Origin: Chitinophaga polysaccharea
Lineage (GTDB): Bacteria; Bacteroidota; Bacteroidia; Chitinophagales; Chitinophagaceae
Direction of reading: 5' to 3'
DNA length: 64,000 nucleotides
Assembly: GCF_007829335.1 (NCBI RefSeq)
Contig: NZ_VIWO01000001.1
Span: 744,001 to 808,000 of the forward strand
A program made the position numbers and the translations under genes. Each line of letters opens with the position of its first letter. The stretch's first letter is position 1. The notes under the pieces were generated by a model, which saw only the letters and a program-made list of their open reading frames with translations, did no database searches and was not told the DNA's origin. Shown piece by piece: positions 32,807 to 40,992 of the stretch.

Positions 32807-33655
32807 GTGATTCAATCTATTGTAGTATGCGGCGCCGGCACTATGGGCGCCGGGATAGCGCAGATAGCAGCCTATAGCGGATTTAATACGGTATTGTTTG
32901 ATATACAGCAGGAAGGACTTAACAAAGCCAGGGTGCAGATAGAAAAGAGTCTGAATACTGCAGTGGAAAAAGGAAAGCTGGCGGAAGCAGATAAGCAGGA
33001 AGTGTTACAGCATATCCGTTTTACTACCGATATGGAAGACTGTGTAGCCGATGTGATTATTGAGGCTATCGTAGAAAAGGTTGCTGCGAAAACCACATTG
33101 TTTAACCAGTTGGCGGCCATTAATACTCCAGATACTATCTTCGCTACTAATACCTCTTCCCTGTCAATTTCCGAAATAGCAGAAACAGTAAGTCATCCAT
33201 CCCGGGTAGTGGGCATGCATTTTTTTAACCCAGCCCACCTGATGAAGCTGGTGGAAGTAGTGAGTGGAAAACACACTGCACCGGAAATAGCCAACACGGT
33301 ATTTGAATTGGTTCGTAAAATGGGTAAGGTGCCGGTTAGCGTAAAAGATACGCCGGGCTTTATTGTAAACAGGGTAGCCAGGCTTTATTACCTGGAGTCG
33401 ATGCACCTGGCCGAGCAGGGACTGGCAGATTTCAGCACTATTGATCAGTTGCTGGAAAGTGCCGGCTTTAAAATGGGACCTTTTGCGTTAATGGACCTGA
33501 TCGGCAATGATGTAAACCTGGCTGTTACACAATCACTTTACGACGCTTTTCACCATGCGCCCCGCTTTAAACCTAATGTGCTGCAGGAGCAAAGAGTAAA
33601 GGATGGTAAGCTGGGACGCAAAACAGGATTGGGTTTTTACAGGTACGAACAATAG
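32807..33655 (+). CDS. 3-hydroxybutyryl/3-hydroxyacyl-CoA dehydrogenase
   Basis: The 282-residue frame starts with GTG 32807 (MIQSIVVCGAGTMGAGIAQI). The Rossmann NAD site GAGTMGAGIAQ is followed by ADVIIEAIVEKVAAKTTLF, FATNTSSLSISEIA (catalytic Ser), VVGMHFFNPAHLMKLVEVV (catalytic His) and DTPGFIVNRVARLYY. It oxidises or reduces 3-hydroxyacyl-CoA in beta-oxidation, butyrate or phenylacetate-type pathways. It is a stand-alone enzyme rather than a FadB-type fusion. No other pathway gene is nearby, so the pathway is not set by context. Confidence 0.93.
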   Translation: MIQSIVVCGAGTMGAGIAQIAAYSGFNTVLFDIQQEGLNKARVQIEKSLNTAVEKGKLAEADKQEVLQHIRFTTDMEDCVADVIIEAIVEKVAAKTTLFNQLAAINTPDTIFATNTSSLSISEIAETVSHPSRVVGMHFFNPAHLMKLVEVVSGKHTAPEIANTVFELVRKMGKVPVSVKDTPGFIVNRVARLYYLESMHLAEQGLADFSTIDQLLESAGFKMGPFALMDLIGNDVNLAVTQSLYDAFHHAPRFKPNVLQEQRVKDGKLGRKTGLGFYRYEQ

Positions 33656-33665
33656 TTTGTTTTAG

Positions 33666-33673
33666 TATTTTTG
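33666..33673 (+). promoter_or_regulatory. Candidate -7 promoter element of the epimerase gene
   Basis: TATTTTTG matches TAnnTTTG, 29 bp upstream of the ATG at 33703 and just after the dehydrogenase stop codon. Confidence 0.5.
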
Positions 33674-33702
33674 GTCCTCTTTAGTAATAGAATATAATCT
33701 TC

Positions 33703-34689
33703 ATGATTTTAGTTACCGGTGGTACAGGTTTTTTAGGTAGTTATTTAATTCGGGCATTAGTGGCAGAGGGGAAACCTGTCAGGGCTTTGTACCGGCAACA
33801 ACCTTCTCCGCGGTTGCAGGATCTTTCCGGCAAGATAGAATGGGTACAGGGCGATATACTGGATGTATGTTCACTGGAAGATGCTATGGCAGACGTTAGC
33901 CAGGTATATCACTGTGCGGCGGTGGTATCCTTTCAGGCGGGAGATAAAGGCCGGTTGATGAAGATTAACGTAGAAGGTACGGCCAACGTAGTAAATATGG
34001 CGTTGGATGCCGGCGTTAAAAAGTTACTGTATGTAAGTTCTGTGGCTGCGATTGGAAGAGCAAAGGAAAGGGTTGCGGTGAATGAAGATTGTGAATGGGA
34101 AGACAGTAAAAACAATTCCCGTTACAGCGTCAGCAAGTTCCAGGGGGAAATGGAAATATGGAGAGGTATTGCAGAGGGATTGGACGCGGTGATCGTAAAT
34201 CCGTCGATTATCCTGGGTGCGGGTTTCTGGAACGATGGTTCGGGAGCGCTCTTGAAGAATGCCTGGAAAGAATTTCCTTACTATACCGGAGGCGTAAATG
34301 GTTTTGTAGATGTAGAAGATGTGGTGGAGGCAATGATACGGTTAATGGACAGTAATATCAGTGGCGAACGGTTTATTCTTTCCGCCGATAACTGGAGTTA
34401 CCAGCAATTATTTACCACTATGGCCAGCGCATTGGGAAAGAAGCCGCCTCATATAGCTGCCAGGCCCTGGATGGCCGAGGTGGTATGGCGGATCGAGAAG
34501 ATAAAGGGAATGCTTACGGGAAAGCATCCGCTAGTTACCAAAGAAACGGCGCGTACCGCCCAAATGAAGGTGTATTATGAAAACAAGAAGGTATTAGATG
34601 CGTTGCCGGGGTTTCAGTTCCGACCACTGGAAGATACCATTCAACATATTGCCACCGCTTTTTTACAGGAGCGCTCCGTTGCTCAGTAA
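33703..34689 (+). CDS. NAD-dependent epimerase/dehydratase (extended SDR)
   Basis: The 328-residue protein begins MILVTGGTGFLGSYLIRAL, the Gly-x-x-Gly-x-x-Gly of extended SDRs. The catalytic Ser-Tyr-Lys are seen in LLYVSSVAAIG and RYSVSKFQGEME. The C-terminal half resembles the dihydroflavonol reductase/3beta-HSD-like group more than sugar-nucleotide epimerases. Substrate unknown. It has its own candidate promoter and is convergent with the next gene with two bases between stops. Confidence 0.85.
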   Translation: MILVTGGTGFLGSYLIRALVAEGKPVRALYRQQPSPRLQDLSGKIEWVQGDILDVCSLEDAMADVSQVYHCAAVVSFQAGDKGRLMKINVEGTANVVNMALDAGVKKLLYVSSVAAIGRAKERVAVNEDCEWEDSKNNSRYSVSKFQGEMEIWRGIAEGLDAVIVNPSIILGAGFWNDGSGALLKNAWKEFPYYTGGVNGFVDVEDVVEAMIRLMDSNISGERFILSADNWSYQQLFTTMASALGKKPPHIAARPWMAEVVWRIEKIKGMLTGKHPLVTKETARTAQMKVYYENKKVLDALPGFQFRPLEDTIQHIATAFLQERSVAQ

Positions 34690-34691
34690 CT

Positions 34692-35366
34692 TTATTGGAA
34701 CAGGAAGGCGGCAATAGCAGCGGCCAGGGTTTTAGACATTTCTGTTCCCGCATCCGGGCTTACCCATACCCGGGGTTTATCGCCAGGAATGACAGCCGCC
34801 ACGGGTTGTCCGCGATATTGGAATTCATAACATATATTTTCGTACGAATTTACCTTTCCGAAGCGGTTATGGGCGGTAATGCGTATATCCGTATCGGTAC
34901 ACCGGAGGATACCTACTGGTTTATTATCGTTTAGTTCCAGGTAATGAGGCGCTTTAACAATCATTTCCCAGCGTTTTAAAGGCTCATTTTTGGTGCCGTT
35001 GATCAGGACATAGCGAAGATCGGTGCTACCCGGTAAACTGTTAAGCCAGCCCGGCAAATTGCGGTTGCTGAAGGAAATGGCTGATGCGTTCATGGTTTGT
35101 ACCAGGAGGTGTTCGCCATTACCGTTCAGGTAAAAATTAAAAGCATTTTTCGGGTCTTTGATGAAGGTTGCTTCCGCTACTCCGTTTTTCCGGGAGGTGG
35201 TGGAATAAAGTCCAAAAGAGATGGTTTTAGCCGTCAGCCAGCCATCTTTTATTTTGGTAGCCCATTCCTGGTCGTTGGTGTATAGTGAAGAGGTAGTTTG
35301 GGCTTTTTTGGTGGTGGTGCAGCTCCAAAGCAGCAAGGGGATAAAAACAGCGAGTAATTGCTTCAT
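34692..35366 (-). CDS. Lipoprotein of unknown function
   Basis: The 224-residue protein has a lipoprotein signal peptide with Cys at residue 16 (FIPLLLWSC) followed by TTTKKAQTTSS. The mature chain looks like a beta-rich domain (WATKIKDGWLTAKTISFGLY, RITAHNRFGKVNSYENICYE) and ends in a hydrophobic tail (KTLAAAIAAFLFQ). I recognise no family. It follows lpxD on the same strand but is separated from it by a 19-bp hairpin, so it probably has its own promoter. Confidence 0.7.
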   Translation of the reverse strand: MKQLLAVFIPLLLWSCTTTKKAQTTSSLYTNDQEWATKIKDGWLTAKTISFGLYSTTSRKNGVAEATFIKDPKNAFNFYLNGNGEHLLVQTMNASAISFSNRNLPGWLNSLPGSTDLRYVLINGTKNEPLKRWEMIVKAPHYLELNDNKPVGILRCTDTDIRITAHNRFGKVNSYENICYEFQYRGQPVAAVIPGDKPRVWVSPDAGTEMSKTLAAAIAAFLFQ

Positions 35367-35402
35367 GAAATGGGTGGTTTAAATTTTTGCGGGTCAATTT
35401 TA

Positions 35403-35446
35403 CGGAGATTTGTTTATCTGCATCGCCGCAGATAAACAAATCTCCG
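35403..35446. terminator. Hairpin downstream of lpxD
   Basis: Perfect 19-bp arms 35403-35421 and 35428-35446 around a 6-base loop, 8 bp beyond the lpxD stop codon. There is no T-run, as with the hairpin after polA. Confidence 0.65.
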
Positions 35447-35454
35447 CAGAGGGC

Positions 35455-36402
35455 TTACCGGATATCTTTTACTTTTTCCCAGATTTCGGGAATGCGTTTG
35501 ACCCAGCTGATTTCTTTCCTTTTTTCACGGGCGTCAATTGCCGGGGAGCCAAAATATACTTTACCGCCCTCCAGGGAAGAAGGTACACCGCTTTGGGCCA
35601 TTACAACAGCTCCTTTTCCGATGGTGAGATCTTTATTCACACCTGCCTGTCCCCAAAGGATCACATTGTCTTCAATTTTGGCTTTACCAGCAATACCTAC
35701 CTGGGCAGCGATCAGGCAGTTTCTGCCAACTACGGTGCCATGTCCGATGTGGATCATATTATCCAGCTTGGTACCGCGACCAATGATGGTGTCGCCACTT
35801 ACGCCTTTGTCGATGGTACAGCCGGCGCCTATTTCTACATCGTCTTCCAGGATAACTCTGCCGCAGCTTTCCAGTTTGTCGTAGATCACTTCCCTGTCGG
35901 CTCTTTTCTTGAAGTAAAATGCATCGGCGCCCAGCACTGTTCCTGCGTGGATAATTACGTTGTCGCCGATAACAGCATGGTCGTAGATGGTTACATTGGG
36001 GTGTATAAGACAGTTACGCCCTATGCGCACGTGGTTACCGATAAACACATTGGGCTGAATAATGGTGCCCTCTCCTATCACCGCTGTATCGCTGATGGCT
36101 TTGGTAGCCGGTTCAAATGGTCTGAATCTTTTCACCAGTTTTACATAGGCACTGAACGGGTCGTCTAATACCAAAAGTGCTTTCCCTTCCGGGCACTCTA
36201 CCTTCTTGTTGATGATGATGATGGTAGCTGCTGATTGTAAGCTGGCGTTATAGTATTTTTCAAAGTCAACGAAGGAGATATCTCCCGGTGTTACCTTGTG
36301 TATTTCGTTGAGACCAGCAGCCATCAATTGGTTATTGCCAACCAGCTCTGCGCCTATATATGCTGCTATTTCAGTTACTGCAACAGGTGCTTCGAACTTC
36401 AT
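35455..36402 (-). CDS. lpxD: LpxD-like UDP-3-O-acylglucosamine N-acyltransferase
   Basis: Start chosen at ATG 36402 (MKFEAPVAVTEIAAYIGAEL), 315 residues; the longer frame from 36456 would include the -7 element at 36437. An N-terminal uridine-binding-like domain (about 1-100) is followed by a left-handed beta-helix of hexapeptide repeats (VIGEGTIIQPNVFIGNHVRI, VTIYDHAVIGDNVIIHAGTV) with the catalytic His in DNMIHIGHGTVVGRN. LpxD adds the N-linked hydroxyacyl chain in lipid A synthesis. It is somewhat shorter than many LpxD proteins and stands apart from other lipid A genes, so a paralogue is possible. Confidence 0.85.
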   Translation of the reverse strand: MKFEAPVAVTEIAAYIGAELVGNNQLMAAGLNEIHKVTPGDISFVDFEKYYNASLQSAATIIIINKKVECPEGKALLVLDDPFSAYVKLVKRFRPFEPATKAISDTAVIGEGTIIQPNVFIGNHVRIGRNCLIHPNVTIYDHAVIGDNVIIHAGTVLGADAFYFKKRADREVIYDKLESCGRVILEDDVEIGAGCTIDKGVSGDTIIGRGTKLDNMIHIGHGTVVGRNCLIAAQVGIAGKAKIEDNVILWGQAGVNKDLTIGKGAVVMAQSGVPSSLEGGKVYFGSPAIDAREKRKEISWVKRIPEIWEKVKDIR

Positions 36403-36436
36403 ATACTCTGAATTATTGAATAATGTTAAAGAGCAA

Positions 36437-36444
36437 CAAAGGTA
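36437..36444 (-). promoter_or_regulatory. Candidate -7 promoter element of lpxD
   Basis: On the minus strand this reads TACCTTTG, an exact match to TAnnTTTG, 35 bp upstream of the chosen ATG. Confidence 0.55.
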
Positions 36445-36589
36445 GTAAATCAGCAATTGCTTCCATCAAAATATGGGGGGATGACGACGATAAAAGAGGT
36501 GTTTTTGACAACTGTTATCCACAATTATTTTAGTAGTGTGAATAAAATTTTTTGTAAATTTTTTCTTTTGTGATGAAATTCTTTTTAAT

Positions 36590-36677
36590 ATTGTGTAGGG
36601 AATTTTGTTTCCCTGTACTTACTAACCCATTCACATAATAAGAAAGTCTGATTGTTAAAGCAGTCAGACTTTTTTTA
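36590..36677 (+). ncRNA. Candidate small RNA in the largest gene-free stretch
   Basis: The gene-free stretch 36403-37010 contains two hairpins in series on the plus strand. One has 10-bp arms 36593-36602 and 36609-36618 including two G-T pairs. The second is a clear intrinsic terminator with 12-bp arms 36643-36654 and 36661-36672 and a run of seven T residues. No gene on the plus strand reads into this terminator; the nearest plus-strand gene ends at 34689. That points to a short untranslated RNA starting in the AT-rich region before 36590. TAATATTG at 36586 is a 7-of-8 match to the -7 element. The rest (36680-37010) shows no convincing feature. Confidence 0.35.
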
Positions 36678-37010
36678 TTGCCTTTAAAAGCCGCACGAAT
36701 AAAGCATTACAGCGGATCGTTATTTTCTCTCACATAAAATGATCCTCTTTTTATCGTTACTTTTTTACCATTTCCCAGGGATGAAACCCGAGATATCGTT
36801 GTTGGTTAATTTTATGTTTTTGGGAGGATTTCACCCCCTTCAGGGGAAAAATGTACCGGGAACGGTCAAATATTTTTATCATCATAACGGGTGTTTTGTT
36901 GTTTGAAAAATAGCTGAATGACGCAGGTGTCGTTTTACTTCAAATATTTTCAGTTTTATACCACTCCGCACCCAGTTATGAAGATGCATATCAGTATGGA
37001 ATCAAGATCA

Positions 37011-38369
37011 CTATATTGCTTTGCTAAATAATTGTGAATGTGGTACTTGTCGCCACAGCCGGGCGTCGAAAGCCATGCATATATTGCGTATAAACGGCTT
37101 TCCTTTGGCGGTTACCTGTACCTTTTGAGGTGTTACCAATACCAGTTCGTCGCGTTCCAGTTCCTGCAATCTTTGCAGGCCATCTATTACGGCGTCGCAT
37201 TGTGTGTCTTCCCGGCGCCAGGTGGTTTCAAAGTGGCACATCAGGTTGTGAATATGCCTCCTCAGGAGCAGGTCTTCGCTGCTCAGTATATGTCCGCGTA
37301 CTATTGGAAACTCGCCTTTGTTAACCAGTTCCTGGTAGGCGTTTACCTGCTTCTCATTTTGTACATACGCGTACCAGTTATCTCCAATGGAAGAGGCGCC
37401 CAGGCCTATCAGCAGCGACGTATGAGAAACGGTATATCCCATGAAGTTACGATGCAGTTTTCCCTGTTCAAAAGCTTTGTGCAGGGCTTCGCCTGGCAGG
37501 GCAAAATGGTCCATTCCTATCTCTGTATATCCGCTGCTGTCGAAAAGCAACTTGCCCAGTTCATACAGCTGGCGTTTTTCTTCATCTTTGGGCAAATCTT
37601 CTTCTGTATATCTACGCTGACCGGTTCCCTTAATCCAGGGTACGTGTGCATAGCTGTAGAAAGAGATCCTGTCGGGCCGTAGCCGCACCACCTTATCGAT
37701 GGTGTGCTGCATGCTTATAAGGGTCTGTAATGGCAAACCATAAATAAGGTCGAAGTTGATGGAGGTGAAACCGATCTTCCTGGCGTTCTCTACTACAGAG
37801 GCTACCATGCCGAACGGTTGCAAGCGGTTAATGATTTCCTGTACCCGCATATCGAAGTCCTGGATGCCCAGGCTGATTCTGCGAAATCCCAGGTTGTATA
37901 ACGATTGTAAATGTTCCGGCGTGGTATTGCCCGGGTGTCCTTCAAAGCTCAGACAGGCATCGGGTAGCAGTTCGGCCTGGCTATAAATGCCGTTCAGCAG
38001 CGTGGTTAAATGGTTGGCACTAAAGAAGGTGGGTGTACCACCTCCGAGGTGTATCTCCCGGATGCGGGGCTTGCTGCCAAAGGTATTTACATACAGTTGC
38101 CATTCCTTCAACAGCGCTTCGATATAAGGGCCTTCCACTGCATGGTTTACCGTGATGTATTTATTACAGCCACAATAGGTGCACAGGCTTTCACAGAATG
38201 GCAGGTGGATGTAAATGCTGATGCCGTCCCGGTGGTTAGACTCCAGGAAAGATTTTTTCAGCAATGCTTTCCATTTGTCGGGGTCAAAGCTGCTTTCTTC
38301 CCAGTAAGGAACAGTTGGATAGCTGGTATATCGTGGTGCGGCTACATTATATTTAGTGATGAGGCTCAT
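37011..38369 (-). CDS. hemN: Oxygen-independent coproporphyrinogen III oxidase
   Basis: The 452-residue radical SAM protein has the cluster motif HLPFCESLCTYCGCNK (C-x3-C-x2-C plus the extra Cys typical of HemN), GGGTPTFFSANHL, and LIYGLPLQTLISMQHTIDKV. HemN decarboxylates coproporphyrinogen III without oxygen in heme synthesis and is typically induced when oxygen is low. It is the last gene of the cbb3 oxidase block, 6 bp after the TauE/SafE-like gene, which ties anaerobic heme supply to the heme-rich oxidase. Full length and intact motif support activity. Confidence 0.94.
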   Translation of the reverse strand: MSLITKYNVAAPRYTSYPTVPYWEESSFDPDKWKALLKKSFLESNHRDGISIYIHLPFCESLCTYCGCNKYITVNHAVEGPYIEALLKEWQLYVNTFGSKPRIREIHLGGGTPTFFSANHLTTLLNGIYSQAELLPDACLSFEGHPGNTTPEHLQSLYNLGFRRISLGIQDFDMRVQEIINRLQPFGMVASVVENARKIGFTSINFDLIYGLPLQTLISMQHTIDKVVRLRPDRISFYSYAHVPWIKGTGQRRYTEEDLPKDEEKRQLYELGKLLFDSSGYTEIGMDHFALPGEALHKAFEQGKLHRNFMGYTVSHTSLLIGLGASSIGDNWYAYVQNEKQVNAYQELVNKGEFPIVRGHILSSEDLLLRRHIHNLMCHFETTWRREDTQCDAVIDGLQRLQELERDELVLVTPQKVQVTAKGKPFIRNICMAFDARLWRQVPHSQLFSKAI

Positions 38370-38375
38370 GATAGC

Positions 38376-39083
38376 TTAAGATTTATGACAACAATTATGA
38401 ACAACATGTTCGGTACCGGCAGACATGGAGGGACTGATGTAAGGGATGCCCAGGTTCAGGCCACGAAGGATCAGCAGTACTCCCATGATACTGATAACCA
38501 CGGGGATCAGGCTACGCATGCGATTACGTACAGAGAGCGTAACGAGGTGACTGAACCAGGTAACGCCTGCCATTGCCGGAAGGGTGCCTGCTCCAAAAGC
38601 CGCCATAAACAATGCTCCCTGTAATACTCCGCCGGTAGCGATAGCGCCGGCTATAGCCAGGTACACTAACCCGCATGGCAGGAGTCCGTTCAAAAAGCCG
38701 ATGGCAAATAACGTCCGGAAGCGCTGCTGCCGGAGTAGGGTACCCAGGGCAGATTTTATTTTGCTGGTAAATATGGTAGGAAGCGCACCTCCTTTCCTCC
38801 ACCCGGTACGGGTATATTTTACGACAACCGCCAGTAACAAAACAATACCGGTAATAACAGACAACCATTGTTGCAAACCACCGAGATACAGCTGTTTACC
38901 CAGCCAACCGAAAATGATGCCCAGTAACGCATAGGCAGTAATGCGGCCGGTGTTGTACAGGAGCATGCCTGCCAACTTTTTCCAGCCAGTCAGATGCTGT
39001 ATAGGTAAAGTAAGGGCAATAGGCCCGCACATCCCTATACAGTGAAAACTGCCAACGAAACCCAACATAAAAGAGGCGATCAT
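38376..39083 (-). CDS. TauE/SafE-like (DsbD-type) membrane protein of the cbb3 cluster
   Basis: Start chosen at ATG 39083 (MIASFMLGFVGSFHCIGMCG), 235 residues with about six membrane helices. FHCIGMCGPIAL in helix 1 has a His-Cys-x3-Cys motif likely to bind a metal, and GFLNGLLPCGLVYLAIAGA holds a conserved Pro-Cys. These proteins are usually labelled 'sulfite exporter TauE/SafE', but in cbb3 clusters they most likely take part in copper handling or oxidase assembly. The role is inferred from the gene neighbourhood. It lies between ccoH and hemN. Confidence 0.8.
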   Translation of the reverse strand: MIASFMLGFVGSFHCIGMCGPIALTLPIQHLTGWKKLAGMLLYNTGRITAYALLGIIFGWLGKQLYLGGLQQWLSVITGIVLLLAVVVKYTRTGWRKGGALPTIFTSKIKSALGTLLRQQRFRTLFAIGFLNGLLPCGLVYLAIAGAIATGGVLQGALFMAAFGAGTLPAMAGVTWFSHLVTLSVRNRMRSLIPVVISIMGVLLILRGLNLGIPYISPSMSAGTEHVVHNCCHKS

Positions 39084-39106
39084 AATGTTAGTTTTTAGCG
39101 GAATGA

Positions 39107-39544
39107 TTAGTAGATATGCACGGGTGTTTCCTGGTAAAAAGGCTGGTTGTTCATGGTCCACTGCACTTTTACCTGGTATTGCCCTTTGCTGAACAGCTGT
39201 TTCCTGATCAACTGATGTCCAGATGGATCGGGTTGGAGGGCTAACTGGATATCTTTACGGGAATCTGAAGGCCGGTAAAAGGTAAGTTTACCGGTTAATG
39301 CTTTGCCTTGCAGTTCGGGCGGAAAGGTGATCATTATCCCTTCTTCAGGTTGTGCAATAGTAATGGGAGCAGACAGCCTGCCGGCATTTTGCTTACCGTC
39401 AATTATCTGCTGATATTTCAGTTCTTCGCCATAGTAATCAGGCGTTACCATATCTACCCTGGTGCGCATGCTTTTGGTAACCAATGTGAGGATGCCGGCA
39501 GCAAACACTACAAATACAATGATAATCTTGTGTCCCCAGTTCAT
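39107..39544 (-). CDS. ccoH: FixH/CcoH-type cbb3 oxidase assembly protein
   Basis: The 145-residue protein has one N-terminal membrane helix (IIIVFVVFAAGILTLVT) followed by VDMVTPDYYGEELKYQQIID, the family signature, and a small periplasmic beta-sandwich domain rich in beta strands (QYQVKVQWTMNNQPFYQE). CcoH/FixH assists assembly or stability of the cbb3 oxidase. It lies between ccoG and the TauE/SafE-like gene, the usual order. Confidence 0.88.
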   Translation of the reverse strand: MNWGHKIIIVFVVFAAGILTLVTKSMRTRVDMVTPDYYGEELKYQQIIDGKQNAGRLSAPITIAQPEEGIMITFPPELQGKALTGKLTFYRPSDSRKDIQLALQPDPSGHQLIRKQLFSKGQYQVKVQWTMNNQPFYQETPVHIY

Positions 39545-39577
39545 GATAATCAGTTTAATCGGTTTATATAGCGCCGT

Positions 39578-40963
39578 TTATTGTACCGGTCCCAGGAAGG
39601 TGGTGCGTAAACGGGTAATTCTTTCATTATTTTCATACAGGCCGATATAAAGGGTCGACTTACGTTTATGCACAGCTGTTTTGGGTAGTACCACAAAGAA
39701 GGTCCCTTCTCCCTGCCCTTCTGCTTTTACATGGATCAGGGTATTCCCCGCCATGGATATAACGCCGGCTTCATCTTCCAATCGTAATTCCAGCGGAATG
39801 TCTTTCGTTGTTTTATTAATGAGTTTAATGCGGTAGAGGTTTGTGAGGCTATCAGTGCCTCTTTCCTGGTACAGCATCCCGGCGGTACGCATGATAGTGC
39901 CACTTACCGGTTTGCGGCTTCCCAGCATAGCGCCAATGGCGATGAGGAGCAACGTCAGTACAGAGGTGTATACCCGCAGCCGGGGGGTAAAGCGCAGTTT
40001 TTTCTTTTGTGCAATGCCATTTTCAGAGGCATAGCGTATGAGCCCTTTTGGCCGGCCGGTTTGCTCCATCATGAAGTCACAGGCATCTATACAGGCGGTA
40101 CAGTTCACACATTCGAGCTGGGTACCGTTCCGTATATCTATCCCCGTGGGACAAACCTTTACGCATTGCATACAGTCTATGCAGTCGCCCAGTGCCCGGG
40201 AGGCGTCTTTACGGAACTTTCCGCGGGGTTCTCCCCGCTCATAATCGTAGGCTACCAGTATGGAGTCTTTATCGAGTAAAACGCCCTGTAAACGGCCATA
40301 AGGGCAAACAATAGTGCATATCTGTTCCCTCATAAAGGCAAACACGCCGTAGAATACGCCCGAAAATACCAGGATGGCTATGAAGCCCCCGGCATGCGCT
40401 GATAAAGGCTCGGTGATAATATGCCCCAGGGCTTTAGCCCCGATAATATAGGCCAGGAAGATGTTGGCAATCAGGAAAGATAATGCGTAAAAGGCCAGGT
40501 GTTTTCCCGTTTTGCGAATAATTTTATTGGTATTCCAGGGCGCTTGTTGCAGCAGTTTTTGTGCTGCCGCATCCCCTTCTATCCAGTACTCCAGCCTGCG
40601 GAACAACATTTCCATGAAGATAGTCTGAGGGCACATCCATCCGCAGAAAAGCCGCCCGAAAGCCATGGTAAATACAACAATAAAGAGGATAAAAGCCATC
40701 ATTGCCAGCCCAAAGATGAAGAAGTCCTGTGGCCAGAAGATAGCGCCAAACAGGATAAACTTCCCTTCTATCACATTCAGCATAAATAGGGGTCTGCCAT
40801 TTATGGAAATAAACGGCAGGCTGAAAAAAACACTAAAATAAAAGAGGCTCACCAGACTGCGGATATTGTACCAGCGTCCTTTGGGCTGTTTGGCAAATAT
40901 CCAGTTGCGTTTGCCTTGCTTATCAACTGTGGCTATAGAATCTCTGAATGTATGGTCGCTCAT
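39578..40963 (-). CDS. ccoG: Cytochrome c oxidase accessory protein (FixG-type ferredoxin)
   Basis: The 461-residue membrane protein has several membrane helices and two ferredoxin-type 4Fe-4S motifs in CIDCMQCVKVCPTG and CVNCTACIDACDFMME, plus CGWMCPQTIFMEMLF and CTIVCPYGRLQG on the membrane side. A C-terminal Ig-like periplasmic domain follows. CcoG reduces Cu(II) to Cu(I), which is then available for the oxidase copper centre, by work on Rhodobacter CcoG. Context: directly downstream of ccoP in the cbb3 operon. Confidence 0.94.
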   Translation of the reverse strand: MSDHTFRDSIATVDKQGKRNWIFAKQPKGRWYNIRSLVSLFYFSVFFSLPFISINGRPLFMLNVIEGKFILFGAIFWPQDFFIFGLAMMAFILFIVVFTMAFGRLFCGWMCPQTIFMEMLFRRLEYWIEGDAAAQKLLQQAPWNTNKIIRKTGKHLAFYALSFLIANIFLAYIIGAKALGHIITEPLSAHAGGFIAILVFSGVFYGVFAFMREQICTIVCPYGRLQGVLLDKDSILVAYDYERGEPRGKFRKDASRALGDCIDCMQCVKVCPTGIDIRNGTQLECVNCTACIDACDFMMEQTGRPKGLIRYASENGIAQKKKLRFTPRLRVYTSVLTLLLIAIGAMLGSRKPVSGTIMRTAGMLYQERGTDSLTNLYRIKLINKTTKDIPLELRLEDEAGVISMAGNTLIHVKAEGQGEGTFFVVLPKTAVHKRKSTLYIGLYENNERITRLRTTFLGPVQ

Positions 40964-40992
40964 GATATAATACTTTATCCCGGTAAACAGTC

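Noticed and set aside
36781..36906. 41-codon frame in the gene-free region (MKPEISLLVNF...)
   Set aside because: No ribosome binding site or family, no signal or membrane pattern; a frame of this size is expected by chance in AT-rich DNA.
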